A stretch of DNA of 6,227 nucleotides from Deltaproteobacteria bacterium (GCA_021159445.1 JAGGRV010000601.1:1-6227); one strand, 5' to 3'; positions 1 through 5,941 are shown, counted from the first letter of the stretch. The notes: a model not told the origin generated them from the letters alone. Translations and numbers: made by a program.

Positions 1-119
1 CATCTGCTTTGTTGTCGGGCACTTGAAGTACAGGAAGTACGTCTGCGTACCCGTCGCCTCGCATATGCAGCACCCTGTAAACGCTTACAGTTCGGTGGGT
101 TGCGGTAAAACGGGTGCTG
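1..119. repeat. Structured REP-like intergenic repeat (cut by window edge)
   Basis: This stretch has no coding support but is rich in symmetry. Its first 67 bases are bounded by near-inverted ends, CATCTGC at 1-7 and GCATATG at 61-67 (6 of 7 pair), around a GC-rich core with the direct repeat AAGTAC. CAGCACCC at 68-75 pairs perfectly with GGGTGCTG at 112-119, and inside that pair lies a perfect hairpin, CTGTAA (75-80), acgc, TTACAG (85-90). Such nested symmetry suits a REP or MITE-like non-coding repeat, perhaps transcribed into structured RNA. The layout of the core (TTTGTTG, then CGTCGCCTCGC) loosely resembles the core of the next repeat (TTCGTTG, then GCTCCTCGCGCC), so the two may be distant relatives. 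The family name is unknown to me, and the true left end may lie outside the window. Confidence 0.5.
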
Positions 120-141
120 TAATCACGTGAACGGTTACCTT

Positions 142-319
142 TTATTTATCTCCCGTTCCTAAGGAACGTACAATAAATAACTTGAACAAATTAACGTCTT
201 TTTTGCCGTCTTCTTCGTTGCTCGTCGATCACATAACCCGTTATGCTCGCTCCTCGCGCCTTGAATACAACAAAAAATCCTGTTAATTTTTGTTCAACTT
301 ATTTATCTCCCGTTCCTAA
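142..319. repeat. MITE-like composite inverted repeat overlapping the ispD 3' end
   Basis: Three copies of a module AGGAACG-N4-ATAAATAA can be read: 162-180 on the plus strand, and 142-160 and 299-317 on the minus strand. The first two face each other across one base and form a palindrome whose centre (154-168) is perfect. The copies at 162-195 and 282-317 continue into TTGAACAAA and TTAAC, giving inverted arms of about 35 bases around an 86-base core. The core has its own short palindrome, ATAAC-cc-GTTAT (233-244). A 21-base direct repeat links 142-162 with 299-319. The right arm contains the ispD stop codon (303-305) and its last codons, so part of the ispD tail exists twice. There is no transposase. 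The element could be a non-autonomous mobile element or a 3' RNA structure for the minus-strand transcript; I see no standard hairpin plus U-run terminator. Confidence 0.65.
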
Positions 320-989
320 TCAGGGCTTCGGCCATCTTGAGGTCTTCCTGAGTGGTAATCTTGAAGTTGCTTGGGCTGCTTTCCACCACGCCCACGGCAA
401 CTCCTGAGACCTCTAGGAGGCCTGCTTCGTCAGTAGCCTTTATACCCTTTACTTCTGCCAATTTGTAAGCTGATCGCAGATATTCCTTTCTGCAGACCTG
501 GGGCGTTTGGGCCAGATAGAGACGGCTCCGGTCCTGGCTCCTGATAATCAGTCCGTCTTCATCAACCACTTTTACCGTATCCCGTGCAGGAACAGCAAGG
601 ATGGCAGCTCCTACCTCCCGGGCCATAAAACACACAGCCTCTATCTGTGTTGGGGTCACAAGTGGCCTTGCGGCATCGTGTACCGCTACCCACTCAATCC
701 CAGGATCTACCGCATCCAATCCTGATTTTACGGATTCCTGTCTGGTTGACCCTCCCGGCACCACCTTGACCCGGACCCTGTGGACCCATTTCTCTGTTAT
801 TTCAATAGCAGAACCCTCGTCTGAAGGCGGCGCTACTACTATCAGTTCGTTTATAAGGCTTGATCTGTCAAATGCCTCAAGACTCCAGGCAAGAACAGGA
901 CGTCCTCCCAGGGCAAAAAACTGTTTTGGAATACTTAAACCAAAACGTGTGCCGGCACCGGCTGCCACAATAATCGCTGAGATTTTCAT
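303..989 (-). CDS. ispD: 2-C-methyl-D-erythritol 4-phosphate cytidylyltransferase (IspD)
   Basis: IspD joins CTP and 2-C-methyl-D-erythritol 4-phosphate to give CDP-methylerythritol and pyrophosphate, the third step of the MEP isoprenoid pathway, in the cytoplasm. The 228 residues match the usual family length. The nucleotide-binding loop AAGAGTRFG (9-17) is followed by PKQ with Lys22; Arg15 and Lys22 match the catalytic Arg20 and Lys27 of E. coli IspD. PGGSTRQESV (78-87), VHDAARP (103-109), DRSRLYLAQTPQ (153-164, Arg154 matching E. coli Arg157), ATDEAGLLE and NFKIT with Lys210 (E. coli Lys213) are all present. The start is set by the KISAIIVAAG opening. The upstream bases show no strong ribosome binding site. 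It lies 104 nt downstream of glcD on the same strand and may be last in that transcript. ispF, a frequent neighbour, is not in view, and the stop codon lies in a repeat arm. Confidence 0.96.
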   Translation of the reverse strand: MKISAIIVAAGAGTRFGLSIPKQFFALGGRPVLAWSLEAFDRSSLINELIVVAPPSDEGSAIEITEKWVHRVRVKVVPGGSTRQESVKSGLDAVDPGIEWVAVHDAARPLVTPTQIEAVCFMAREVGAAILAVPARDTVKVVDEDGLIIRSQDRSRLYLAQTPQVCRKEYLRSAYKLAEVKGIKATDEAGLLEVSGVAVGVVESSPSNFKITTQEDLKMAEALIRNGR

Positions 990-1050
990 AGTATGCTTTG
1001 AACGGTCATAATCAGGGATTTCTTGTTATATTTTTTACTACGAAGTTGAA

Positions 1051-1080
1051 TCTATTTGCGTCTATTTGCGTCCATTCGCG
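1051..1080. repeat. Three tandem 10-bp units between glcD and ispD
   Basis: TCTATTTGCG occurs twice in a row (1051-1060, 1061-1070) and is followed by the variant TCCATTCGCG (1071-1080), an exact 10-base period. On the gene strand this reads as GCGAATGGA then CGCAAATAGA units. It fills part of the 104-nt spacer between the glcD stop and the ispD start. I see no hairpin. The period of about one helical turn would put each unit on the same face of DNA, but a binding role is only a guess; similar GCGAAT-type spacer repeats are common in related genomes as far as I recall. Confidence 0.7.
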
Positions 1081-1093
1081 GTTTAAATTTTCT

Positions 1094-2470
1094 TTATGGA
1101 AACACCTTTCCGGGATTCAGAATATTTTTGGGATCAAATACCTTTTTTATACCCCTCATGATCTCAAGGCCCTTCTTATCTATCTCCATTTGAATAAAAG
1201 GCCTTTTTGTAAGACCAATGCCATGCTCACCTGAAATGGTTCCTCCAAGTGCCAAGGTTGCCTCCATGACTTCCATTACAGAGGCATCTCCCCTGAGCTT
1301 TTCTTCCCTGTCACTCAGATCAAGCAAGAGATTTACATGAAGATTTCCATCACCTGCGTGGCCAAAGCTGAGGATTGTGATCCGGTTTTTCCTGCCTATT
1401 TTTTCCAGTTCACTTATCATCTCCGGCAGGCTGCTCCTTGGGACGCATATATCTTCATTGATTTTATCAGGGAATCCAAGGGTCATGATAGAAGGGGCTA
1501 AGCCCTGTCTGGCAGACCAGAAGGCCTTTGCTTGATCCTTGGACTTTGCTACATGTATGTCAGTTGCCCCGCAGTTTTTGCACGAGTTCTTCACTTCCTC
1601 TAGTTGCCTCGGAATAGATTCCCGGACACCATCCACTTCAATAAGCAGCATGGCATCGGCCCTTTCAGGTATTGCAACCGGAAGCTGCTCTGATATCAAT
1701 TCAATACTCAGCTTATCAAGGAATTCTGCACATCTGGGCAAAATCCTTGATTCGAAGAGGCTTACCACTGTATTTGAGGCTGATTTTGCATCCGGGAAAA
1801 ATGCGATAAGTGTGCCCTTTGCTTCCGGGCCGGGTATGAGCTTTAGGGTGATCTTGGTCACGACACCCAGCATGCCCTCAGAGCCTACCACCAGTCTGGT
1901 AAGGTCGTATCCCACCACTCCTTTTGCCGTCCGGGTGCCTGTGTGGATCACGCTCCCGTCGGCAAGCACCAACTCAAGGGCCATTACATAGTCCCTGGTA
2001 ACACCGTATTTTACCGCCCTTGGTCCTCCGGCACCAGTGGCCACGTTTCCTCCAATAGTGCAAAAACGCATGCTCGCAGGGTCCGGAGGATAAAACAGCC
2101 CGTGTCGTGTTACTTCTTCCTGCAACTCCCCTGTAACGACTCCGGGTTCTACCAGGGCGGTGAGGTCCCCGGGGTTGATGGATATTATCCGGTCCATCCT
2201 GGTAAGACAGAGCGCAAGCCCCCCGTTAATCGGGACGGACGCCCCTGTAGTACCTGTGCCGGCACCCCTTGGGAATACTGACAAGCCTTCTTGATTTGCA
2301 AGGGAAAGTACCCGGGAGACTTCTTCAGTAGATCCCGGAAGGGCTATGGCCTCTGGCAGGGAGCTAATGCTGCTGGCATCATAGGAGTAGCACTTAAGAT
2401 CAGCCGGATCTGTGGAAAAATTCTCAGGCCCCACAATCTCCAAAATCTGTCGAACCAGAGTCTTTTTCAT
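1094..2470 (-). CDS. glcD: GlcD-like FAD-binding 2-hydroxy-acid oxidase/dehydrogenase
   Basis: This is a flavoprotein of the VAO/PCMH family, like glycolate oxidase subunit GlcD and D-lactate dehydrogenases, which oxidise a 2-hydroxy acid to the 2-oxo acid. At 458 residues it has the normal length. The N-terminal FAD domain shows PRGAGTGTTGASVP (67-80), VEPGV (107-111), YPPDPAS (127-133), TIGGNVATGAGGPR (138-151) and a VVGSEGMLGVVT stretch. The C-terminal oxidase domain carries GHAGDGNLH (370-378) and SGEHGIG (413-419), the metal and substrate region, and ends in the typical DPKNILNPGKVFP. No signal peptide or membrane segment is seen, so it is probably cytoplasmic or peripheral. Its electron acceptor, often an iron-sulfur GlcF-type partner, is absent here. 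It starts 27 nt after dnaA, but the leader shows no ribosome binding site, only the GTTCA repeat read as its complement. The substrate (glycolate, D-lactate or another hydroxy acid) cannot be told. Confidence 0.9.
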   Translation of the reverse strand: MKKTLVRQILEIVGPENFSTDPADLKCYSYDASSISSLPEAIALPGSTEEVSRVLSLANQEGLSVFPRGAGTGTTGASVPINGGLALCLTRMDRIISINPGDLTALVEPGVVTGELQEEVTRHGLFYPPDPASMRFCTIGGNVATGAGGPRAVKYGVTRDYVMALELVLADGSVIHTGTRTAKGVVGYDLTRLVVGSEGMLGVVTKITLKLIPGPEAKGTLIAFFPDAKSASNTVVSLFESRILPRCAEFLDKLSIELISEQLPVAIPERADAMLLIEVDGVRESIPRQLEEVKNSCKNCGATDIHVAKSKDQAKAFWSARQGLAPSIMTLGFPDKINEDICVPRSSLPEMISELEKIGRKNRITILSFGHAGDGNLHVNLLLDLSDREEKLRGDASVMEVMEATLALGGTISGEHGIGLTKRPFIQMEIDKKGLEIMRGIKKVFDPKNILNPGKVFP

Positions 2471-2477
2471 TATTAGA

Positions 2478-2500
2478 GAGGTTCAATGTTCAGAGGTTCA
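2478..2500. repeat. GAGGTTCA-type short tandem repeat at the dnaA stop codon
   Basis: GAGGTTCA (2478-2485), ATGTTCA (2486-2492) and GAGGTTCA (2493-2500) follow each other without gaps, a degenerate array of 7-8 base period. On the gene strand the units read TGAACCTC, and the first supplies the TGA stop of dnaA. The array fills most of the 27-nt spacer to glcD, so it also occupies the place where a glcD ribosome binding site would sit. A related array occurs at 5942-5969, again directly after a stop codon. Confidence 0.65.
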
Positions 2501-3826
2501 GTTCTGCCACTGCTGTTTTTCCAGTTGATTGATCAGGAATTCTACCTGGTGCCTGAGTTTACTAGACTTATCCATCTGTTGCTTTATACGGTTAACAGAG
2601 TGCAACACAGTGGCATGATCACGGCTGAATTCTCTCCCGATTGCCTCAAGAGAAGACTCGGTATGGCGGCGGGCAAGATACATGCCCACTTGTCTCGGCT
2701 GTGCGATAGACCTCTTTCTGGATTTTGAGCAGATCTCATCCCTGCTCAACTGGAAATGACGGCAGATCATTTTCCTTATATCCACGACAGTAATTGCCTC
2801 AGGTTCTCCGACCAGGTCTTTAACCACTTCTCGAGCCAGGTCCATATCAACAGGCTGTCTGAGTAGCGAGGACTTGGTCACAAGCCCAATTACTGCCCCT
2901 TCGATCCGCCTGACATCGCCCTTCAGGTGCTGGGCAAGAAAATCAATAATCTCTTCTTTAAGACATATTCCATGATTCTTTGCCTTACGTTCAATAATTT
3001 TTTTCCTGGTAGACAGATCCGGTGGATTTATGGAAGTGATAAGCCCACTAGCCAGTCTTGATCGCAGTTGATCGTTTACACTGTGTATCTGCCTCGGGAG
3101 TTGACTTCCAGTAAAGATTATTGTCTTTCCCTCGTCCATAAGGGGATCAAGGGCCAGGGCCAGTTCTGCCTGGGTCCTTTCTCTCCCTGCAAAGGAATGG
3201 ACCTCTTCAAGGAGCAGAACGTCACAATCCTTTTGATAGCGGCTCACGAAGGCTTCCATTTGCCCGTTTTTTATTGATCTTACGACCTGGGTGGTGAAAT
3301 CATTGGCAGTAAGATAGCGAAGTCTCGTATCCGGTGTCTCTTCAAGTATTTTTTGCCCTACTGCCTGGGTAAGATGGCTTTTCCCGAGTCCTGCCTCAGA
3401 ATGCAGGTAAATTACATTGTTGTGATTATTCCCTCCGTTAGCTGTAGCCCAACAAGCTGAAAATGCACAGCGATTGCTGTCCCCAACCACAAACTCATTA
3501 AAAGTATAGTGTTCACAGAACCTGGGCCTCGGCACCTCACTTGGGGCGAAGTTTGGAAGGTGTAGCTGATCCCGTGCAGCCTCTTTTGCGATTTCGGCAG
3601 GAGAAAGCCTTATTTTCCAAGTATGTCCCTTTTGAATAAGTGCTTCCTTTAACATGGGCAAATAGTGCTCCTGGACCCAGGAAACACAAAACTGATTGGG
3701 GCAGTGGACAATGATAGTATCATCATCTGTTCCTCCATAGGTCAAAGGTGTAATCCATACCCGGTAGCTGCCTTCGGGTATCTTGAGACGAAGAATTTCT
3801 TTTAGACCTTGCCAGACGTTTTCCAT
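2498..3826 (-). CDS. dnaA: Chromosomal replication initiator protein DnaA
   Basis: DnaA is an AAA+ ATPase that binds DnaA boxes at oriC, melts the DNA and loads the helicase. All four domains are seen in 442 residues: domain I (1 to about 75, with VWITPL at 23-28), a short domain II (about 76-105), AAA+ domain III (from HYTFNEFVVGDSN at 106 to about 335) and DNA-binding domain IV (about 345-442). Walker A is SEAGLGKS (143-150), Walker B DVLLLEE (202-208), sensor I FTGSQLP (238-244), the arginine finger region LRSRL (254-258), and sensor II DVRRIEG (304-310). The DnaA signature runs through RSIAQPRQ (372-379) to RDHATVLHS (402-410). I chose the ATG at 3826 because MENVWQGLKEIL fits domain I and AGGT lies upstream; an ATG at 3874 would add 16 poorly family-like residues. 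Odd points: Ser replaces the first Gly of Walker A, Glu-Glu replaces Asp-Asp in Walker B, and the box-contact motif has Ala for Thr. glcD follows at 27 nt, and dnaN is not next to it. Confidence 0.95.
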   Translation of the reverse strand: MENVWQGLKEILRLKIPEGSYRVWITPLTYGGTDDDTIIVHCPNQFCVSWVQEHYLPMLKEALIQKGHTWKIRLSPAEIAKEAARDQLHLPNFAPSEVPRPRFCEHYTFNEFVVGDSNRCAFSACWATANGGNNHNNVIYLHSEAGLGKSHLTQAVGQKILEETPDTRLRYLTANDFTTQVVRSIKNGQMEAFVSRYQKDCDVLLLEEVHSFAGRERTQAELALALDPLMDEGKTIIFTGSQLPRQIHSVNDQLRSRLASGLITSINPPDLSTRKKIIERKAKNHGICLKEEIIDFLAQHLKGDVRRIEGAVIGLVTKSSLLRQPVDMDLAREVVKDLVGEPEAITVVDIRKMICRHFQLSRDEICSKSRKRSIAQPRQVGMYLARRHTESSLEAIGREFSRDHATVLHSVNRIKQQMDKSSKLRHQVEFLINQLEKQQWQN

Positions 3827-4056
3827 TTCTGATGACCTAACGCAATTGCGACCTTTAATTCCTCTGAAGTTCATTATCTTAACTAGTGCCTGAACGAAAA
3901 TCCCAAATTTTGTTTTCTCAGTTTAGGTCAGGAATCATTAATATATTGATTGTAACCTACTGCAACCCTTGATTAATTTGTTTGAAAGGACCTTTTTTGT
4001 TCTAAGGTGCTTAAATTAGCCGCCCATAGCGGGACTTTTCCGGCAGGATAAACAGG

Positions 4057-4085
4057 GTTATTATTTATTTTGTTGACTCTGTCAA
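4057..4085 (-). promoter_or_regulatory. Candidate sigma70 promoter for dnaA (proximal)
   Basis: On the minus strand a perfect TTGACA (4085-4080) is followed after 17 bases by AATAAC (4062-4057), 4 of 6 to TATAAT. Transcription would start near 4050 and leave a leader of about 220 nt before the dnaA ATG. The -35 hexamer is half of an inverted repeat TTGAC-TCT-GTCAA (4073-4085), which might also be an operator. Confidence 0.35.
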
Positions 4086-4155
4086 AAAAATGGAAAATTC
4101 TATATTATGAATATATGAACGTCGGTTTTTGACAAATATCGTAATTCTGGTCTAG

Positions 4156-4184
4156 TTCATAATGAAGCTATATCCTGCTGTCAA
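4156..4184 (-). promoter_or_regulatory. Candidate sigma70 promoter for dnaA (distal)
   Basis: On the minus strand a perfect TTGACA (4184-4179) is followed after 17 bases by TATGAA (4161-4156), 4 of 6 to TATAAT. It points toward dnaA and lies about 40 bases from the box pair at 4224-4252, a distance at which bound DnaA could influence it. It competes with the proximal candidate, and either or neither may be used. Confidence 0.35.
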
Positions 4185-4223
4185 AGTGGAGAAAGGGAGA
4201 TTTTTCTTAAGTCAGCACATGAG

Positions 4224-4268
4224 TTATCAACAAGGGGCTATCTTGTGGATTTTTTGTTATTTTTCTTG
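4224..4268. promoter_or_regulatory. Candidate DnaA box pair with adjoining AT-rich tract
   Basis: TTATCAACA at 4224-4232 matches 8 of 9 bases of the box TTATCCACA. TGTGGATTT at 4244-4252 is, on the other strand, AAATCCACA, which keeps the ATCCACA core (7 of 9). The two face each other with 11 bases between. A T-rich tract continues from the second box to 4268 and recalls the 13-mer-like unwinding elements of other origins. Two imperfect boxes would be expected by chance at some rate in AT-rich DNA, so the assignment is tentative. Confidence 0.4.
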
Positions 4269-4290
4269 ACGATTTGCGTAACTCACGGAG

Positions 4291-4340
4291 AAGATAAGGT
4301 TTTTTATCTTTCGTAAAAATTCGTATAATTCTCGTAAGTT
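4291..4340. repeat. Hairpin followed by three TCGTA repeats
   Basis: AAGATAA (4291-4297) and TTATCTT (4304-4310) form a perfect 7-bp inverted repeat with a 6-base loop. Directly after it TCGTA occurs at 4311, 4321 and 4332, in the similar units TCGTAAAAAT, TCGTATAATT and TCGTAAGTTC, a spacing of 10 and 11 bases. A further TCGTAATTCT lies at 4139. Regular helical spacing suggests possible protein sites, for example for an origin or promoter regulator, but no known motif is recognised. Confidence 0.45.
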
Positions 4341-4546
4341 CTCCTGCTAAACACGGTTTTTCAACAGCTTGTTCAAGAAACCAGAACTTACTAATTCTTC
4401 AATTTTCATCCATTTTTTGGGATTTTCTATCCGCAGCTTTTTTTTATGAATACAGATTCATGACACAGCCCTTGAGGCAAAGCACAGATTTCAGTGTCGT
4501 TTGGTGTGTTTATGAATGAAGCTGTTCTTGTAATATCATTGTCGTT

Positions 4547-4574
4547 TTGGCATAGTGGCAAAATGGAATATAAC
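4547..4574 (+). promoter_or_regulatory. Candidate sigma70 promoter of the HD / metallo-hydrolase operon
   Basis: TTGGCA (4547-4552, 5 of 6 to TTGACA) and TATAAC (4569-4574, 5 of 6 to TATAAT) are separated by 16 bases. Transcription would start near 4581 and give a leader of about 29 nt with GGGAG at 4593-4597 before the ATG at 4610. Both hexamers and the short leader fit well, so this is the best promoter match in the window. Confidence 0.5.
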
Positions 4575-4609
4575 AGATCACACTCCTTGACCGGGAGTAA
4601 ATAATTACA

Positions 4610-5197
4610 ATGGAACTCCTTGACAGGGAAAGGTGCCTGGCTCTCTTGCAAGAGTATCGAGTGCCGGAACATATAGTGTCCCACAGTCTCAGGGTGGCCC
4701 AGGTAGGAGTGTTTATTTCAGCTTATCTCAAAATAGTAGGTGAAGATCTTGATGTCGGCCTGGTGGAGGCAGGAGGCCTTCTCCATGATATAACCAAAAT
4801 GGACTCTGTTCATACAAAGCAGGATCATGCCTTGTCGGCCTTCAGGTTGCTTGAGACTCTGGGGTATCACGCGGTGGCGGATATAGCTCGCCAACACGTG
4901 CGTCTCGACAGGAACATTAGACATGATCCAATAATAACCGAGGCCTTACTTGTGAATTATGCAGATAAGCGTGTAAAACATACCTCCATAGTCACATTGT
5001 CAGAGAGGTTTGAGGATTTGTTGATACGTTATGGAACCACTCCTGAGCGCCAGGGAATGATCAGGAAGCTTCATGATGAAATCGCGGAAATTGAATTTCT
5101 TATTTTCACAAAGCTGGACATTGGACCTGCCAGGTTGAATGACCTGAATGTCCTCGAACCGGCAGCCAGAGTAAAGGTAGAAGGGATTTATGGATAG
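4610..5197 (+). CDS. HD-domain metal-dependent phosphohydrolase, substrate unknown
   Basis: The 195-residue protein is a compact stand-alone HD/HDIG-type domain, an alpha-helical fold that binds one or two metal ions and cleaves phosphoester bonds in nucleotides or similar molecules. The metal ligands can be read in order: His25 in HSLRVA, His59-Asp60 in LLHDITK (57-63), probably His96 in RQHVR, and Asp119 in NYADKRV (116-122). The segment before His25 (LLQEYRVPEHIVSHS) is typical of small HDIG proteins. The C-terminal part from about 125 is helical and charged, with no second domain, signal peptide or membrane segment. GGGAG lies 12 bases before the ATG, a rather long gap. It is transcribed away from dnaA, and the metallo-hydrolase gene follows after 39 nt. 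The substrate could be a nucleotide, a cyclic nucleotide or another phosphoester; nothing here decides. Confidence 0.85.
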   Translation: MELLDRERCLALLQEYRVPEHIVSHSLRVAQVGVFISAYLKIVGEDLDVGLVEAGGLLHDITKMDSVHTKQDHALSAFRLLETLGYHAVADIARQHVRLDRNIRHDPIITEALLVNYADKRVKHTSIVTLSERFEDLLIRYGTTPERQGMIRKLHDEIAEIEFLIFTKLDIGPARLNDLNVLEPAARVKVEGIYG

Positions 5198-5236
5198 GGT
5201 TTTTATTATTTTTTTACTTATTAGAAAGGGGTAGTC

Positions 5237-5941
5237 ATGTCTCATAATAAACTCAGTTTTTTTGGTCATTCAGCCTTTAGAATAGTTACAGAACAGGATT
5301 TGAAGATATGGATTGATCCATGGCTGGACAATCCTCAAGCCGCAGGCAAGCCTGATTCACTGGATGCCGATCTCATTCTTATCACTCATGCCCACGAAGA
5401 TCACATAGGGAACTGCATGGACATGGCTAAATCATCTGCCACTGAAGTAGTAGCAATCCACGAAATACAGCAATATCTCCTTATCAAGGGACTTCCAAAC
5501 GTGACAGGTATGAACATCGGGGGGACCTATGTCACAAAGGGAGTTGCAATCACCATGGTACCCGCGTTTCACAGCTCTTCAATCCAGGAGGGCAATGAGA
5601 TCCTCTACGGCGGAGAGCCCGCAGGCTTTGTGATTCGTCTTGAAGACGGGCTCATTCTCTACCATGCAGGAGATACCGGCCTGTTTGGAGATATGGCCCT
5701 GATAGGGGGGATGTATCGGCCTGAGATTACCATGGTTCCCATAGGAGACCACTATACTATGGGACCCAGAGAAGCGGCATGTGCCTGCAAATTCATTAGG
5801 GCACAGAAAGTCATCCCTATGCACTATGGCTCCTTCCCTGCTCTTACAGGTACTGTAGAGGAATTCTGTAAGGAACTCGCGTCCCAGCAAGTTGATACTG
5901 AGTTAGTAGAACTGAAGCCGGGTGAGAGTATGCCTATATAG
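5237..5941 (+). CDS. UPF0173 / UlaG-like metallo-beta-lactamase-fold hydrolase
   Basis: The 234-residue protein belongs to the metal-dependent hydrolases of the UPF0173 group, related to L-ascorbate-6-phosphate lactonase UlaG within the metallo-beta-lactamase fold. It opens with LSFFGHSAFRI (6-16) and WIDPWL (25-30), then shows the metal motif THAHEDH (50-56, the HxHxDH signature), His112 in PAFHSS, HAGDTG (143-148, Asp146) and PMHYGSFP (194-201, His196), so the full metal site is present. GDHYTMGP (170-177) is a hallmark of the group. The length is near the family norm, and no export signal is seen. AAAGGGG (5225-5231) is a strong ribosome binding site five bases before the ATG. The gene follows the HD gene at 39 nt, without a terminator, and is probably co-transcribed. 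The true substrate of UPF0173 proteins is unknown to me; a lactone, ester or phosphodiester is possible. A repeat begins directly after the TAG stop. Confidence 0.92.
   Translation: MSHNKLSFFGHSAFRIVTEQDLKIWIDPWLDNPQAAGKPDSLDADLILITHAHEDHIGNCMDMAKSSATEVVAIHEIQQYLLIKGLPNVTGMNIGGTYVTKGVAITMVPAFHSSSIQEGNEILYGGEPAGFVIRLEDGLILYHAGDTGLFGDMALIGGMYRPEITMVPIGDHYTMGPREAACACKFIRAQKVIPMHYGSFPALTGTVEEFCKELASQQVDTELVELKPGESMPI

Larger units (their letters stand above)
3827..4609. other. Long AT-rich divergent spacer; candidate oriC / dnaA control region
   Basis: These 783 bases separate minus-strand dnaA from the plus-strand HD gene, and no reading frame in them looks like a protein. They hold a pair of candidate DnaA boxes with an AT-rich tract (4224-4268), weaker box-like sites (TTTTCAACA 4358-4366, CTATCCGCA 4427-4435), several TTGAC hexamers on both strands, a hairpin and TCGTA repeats (4291-4340), and a perfect small palindrome ATGAAT-acag-ATTCAT (4446-4461). 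A short GC hairpin CCGC/GCGG lies at 4020-4032. Origins often lie beside dnaA and combine boxes with an easily melted tract, so an origin is plausible. The boxes are few and imperfect, so the region may instead serve only DnaA-dependent control of the two flanking genes. Confidence 0.4.

Noticed and set aside
142..319. Insertion sequence or integron attC site
   Set aside because: No transposase or integrase frame exists, and the ends do not show the attC core sites.
601..1011. Plus-strand frame of 136 codons opposite ispD
   Set aside because: Antisense shadow of a clear ispD; composition follows the complement of its codons.
998..1234. Plus-strand frame of 78 codons across the glcD-ispD spacer
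   Set aside because: It consists of the 10-bp repeats and the antisense of the glcD end.
1539..2281. Two overlapping plus-strand frames opposite glcD
   Set aside because: Both are antisense to a gene with intact family motifs and show no domain of their own.
3827..3874. Longer dnaA start at the ATG at 3874
   Set aside because: The 16 extra residues do not resemble DnaA domain I, while MENVW at 3826 does; the longer form cannot be fully excluded.
4219..4269. Small plus-strand frame of 16 codons (MSYQQGAILW...)
   Set aside because: It lies over the candidate DnaA boxes, has only a distant purine-rich stretch upstream, and is easily expected by chance.
4548..4560. Possible sigma54 promoter TGGCATAGTGGCA
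   Set aside because: The GG and GC dinucleotides are too close together for the fixed -24/-12 spacing; the sigma70 reading fits better.
4427..4684. Minus-strand frame of 85 codons overlapping the start of the HD gene
   Set aside because: It overlaps the well-supported HD gene and its promoter, and has no recognisable domain.
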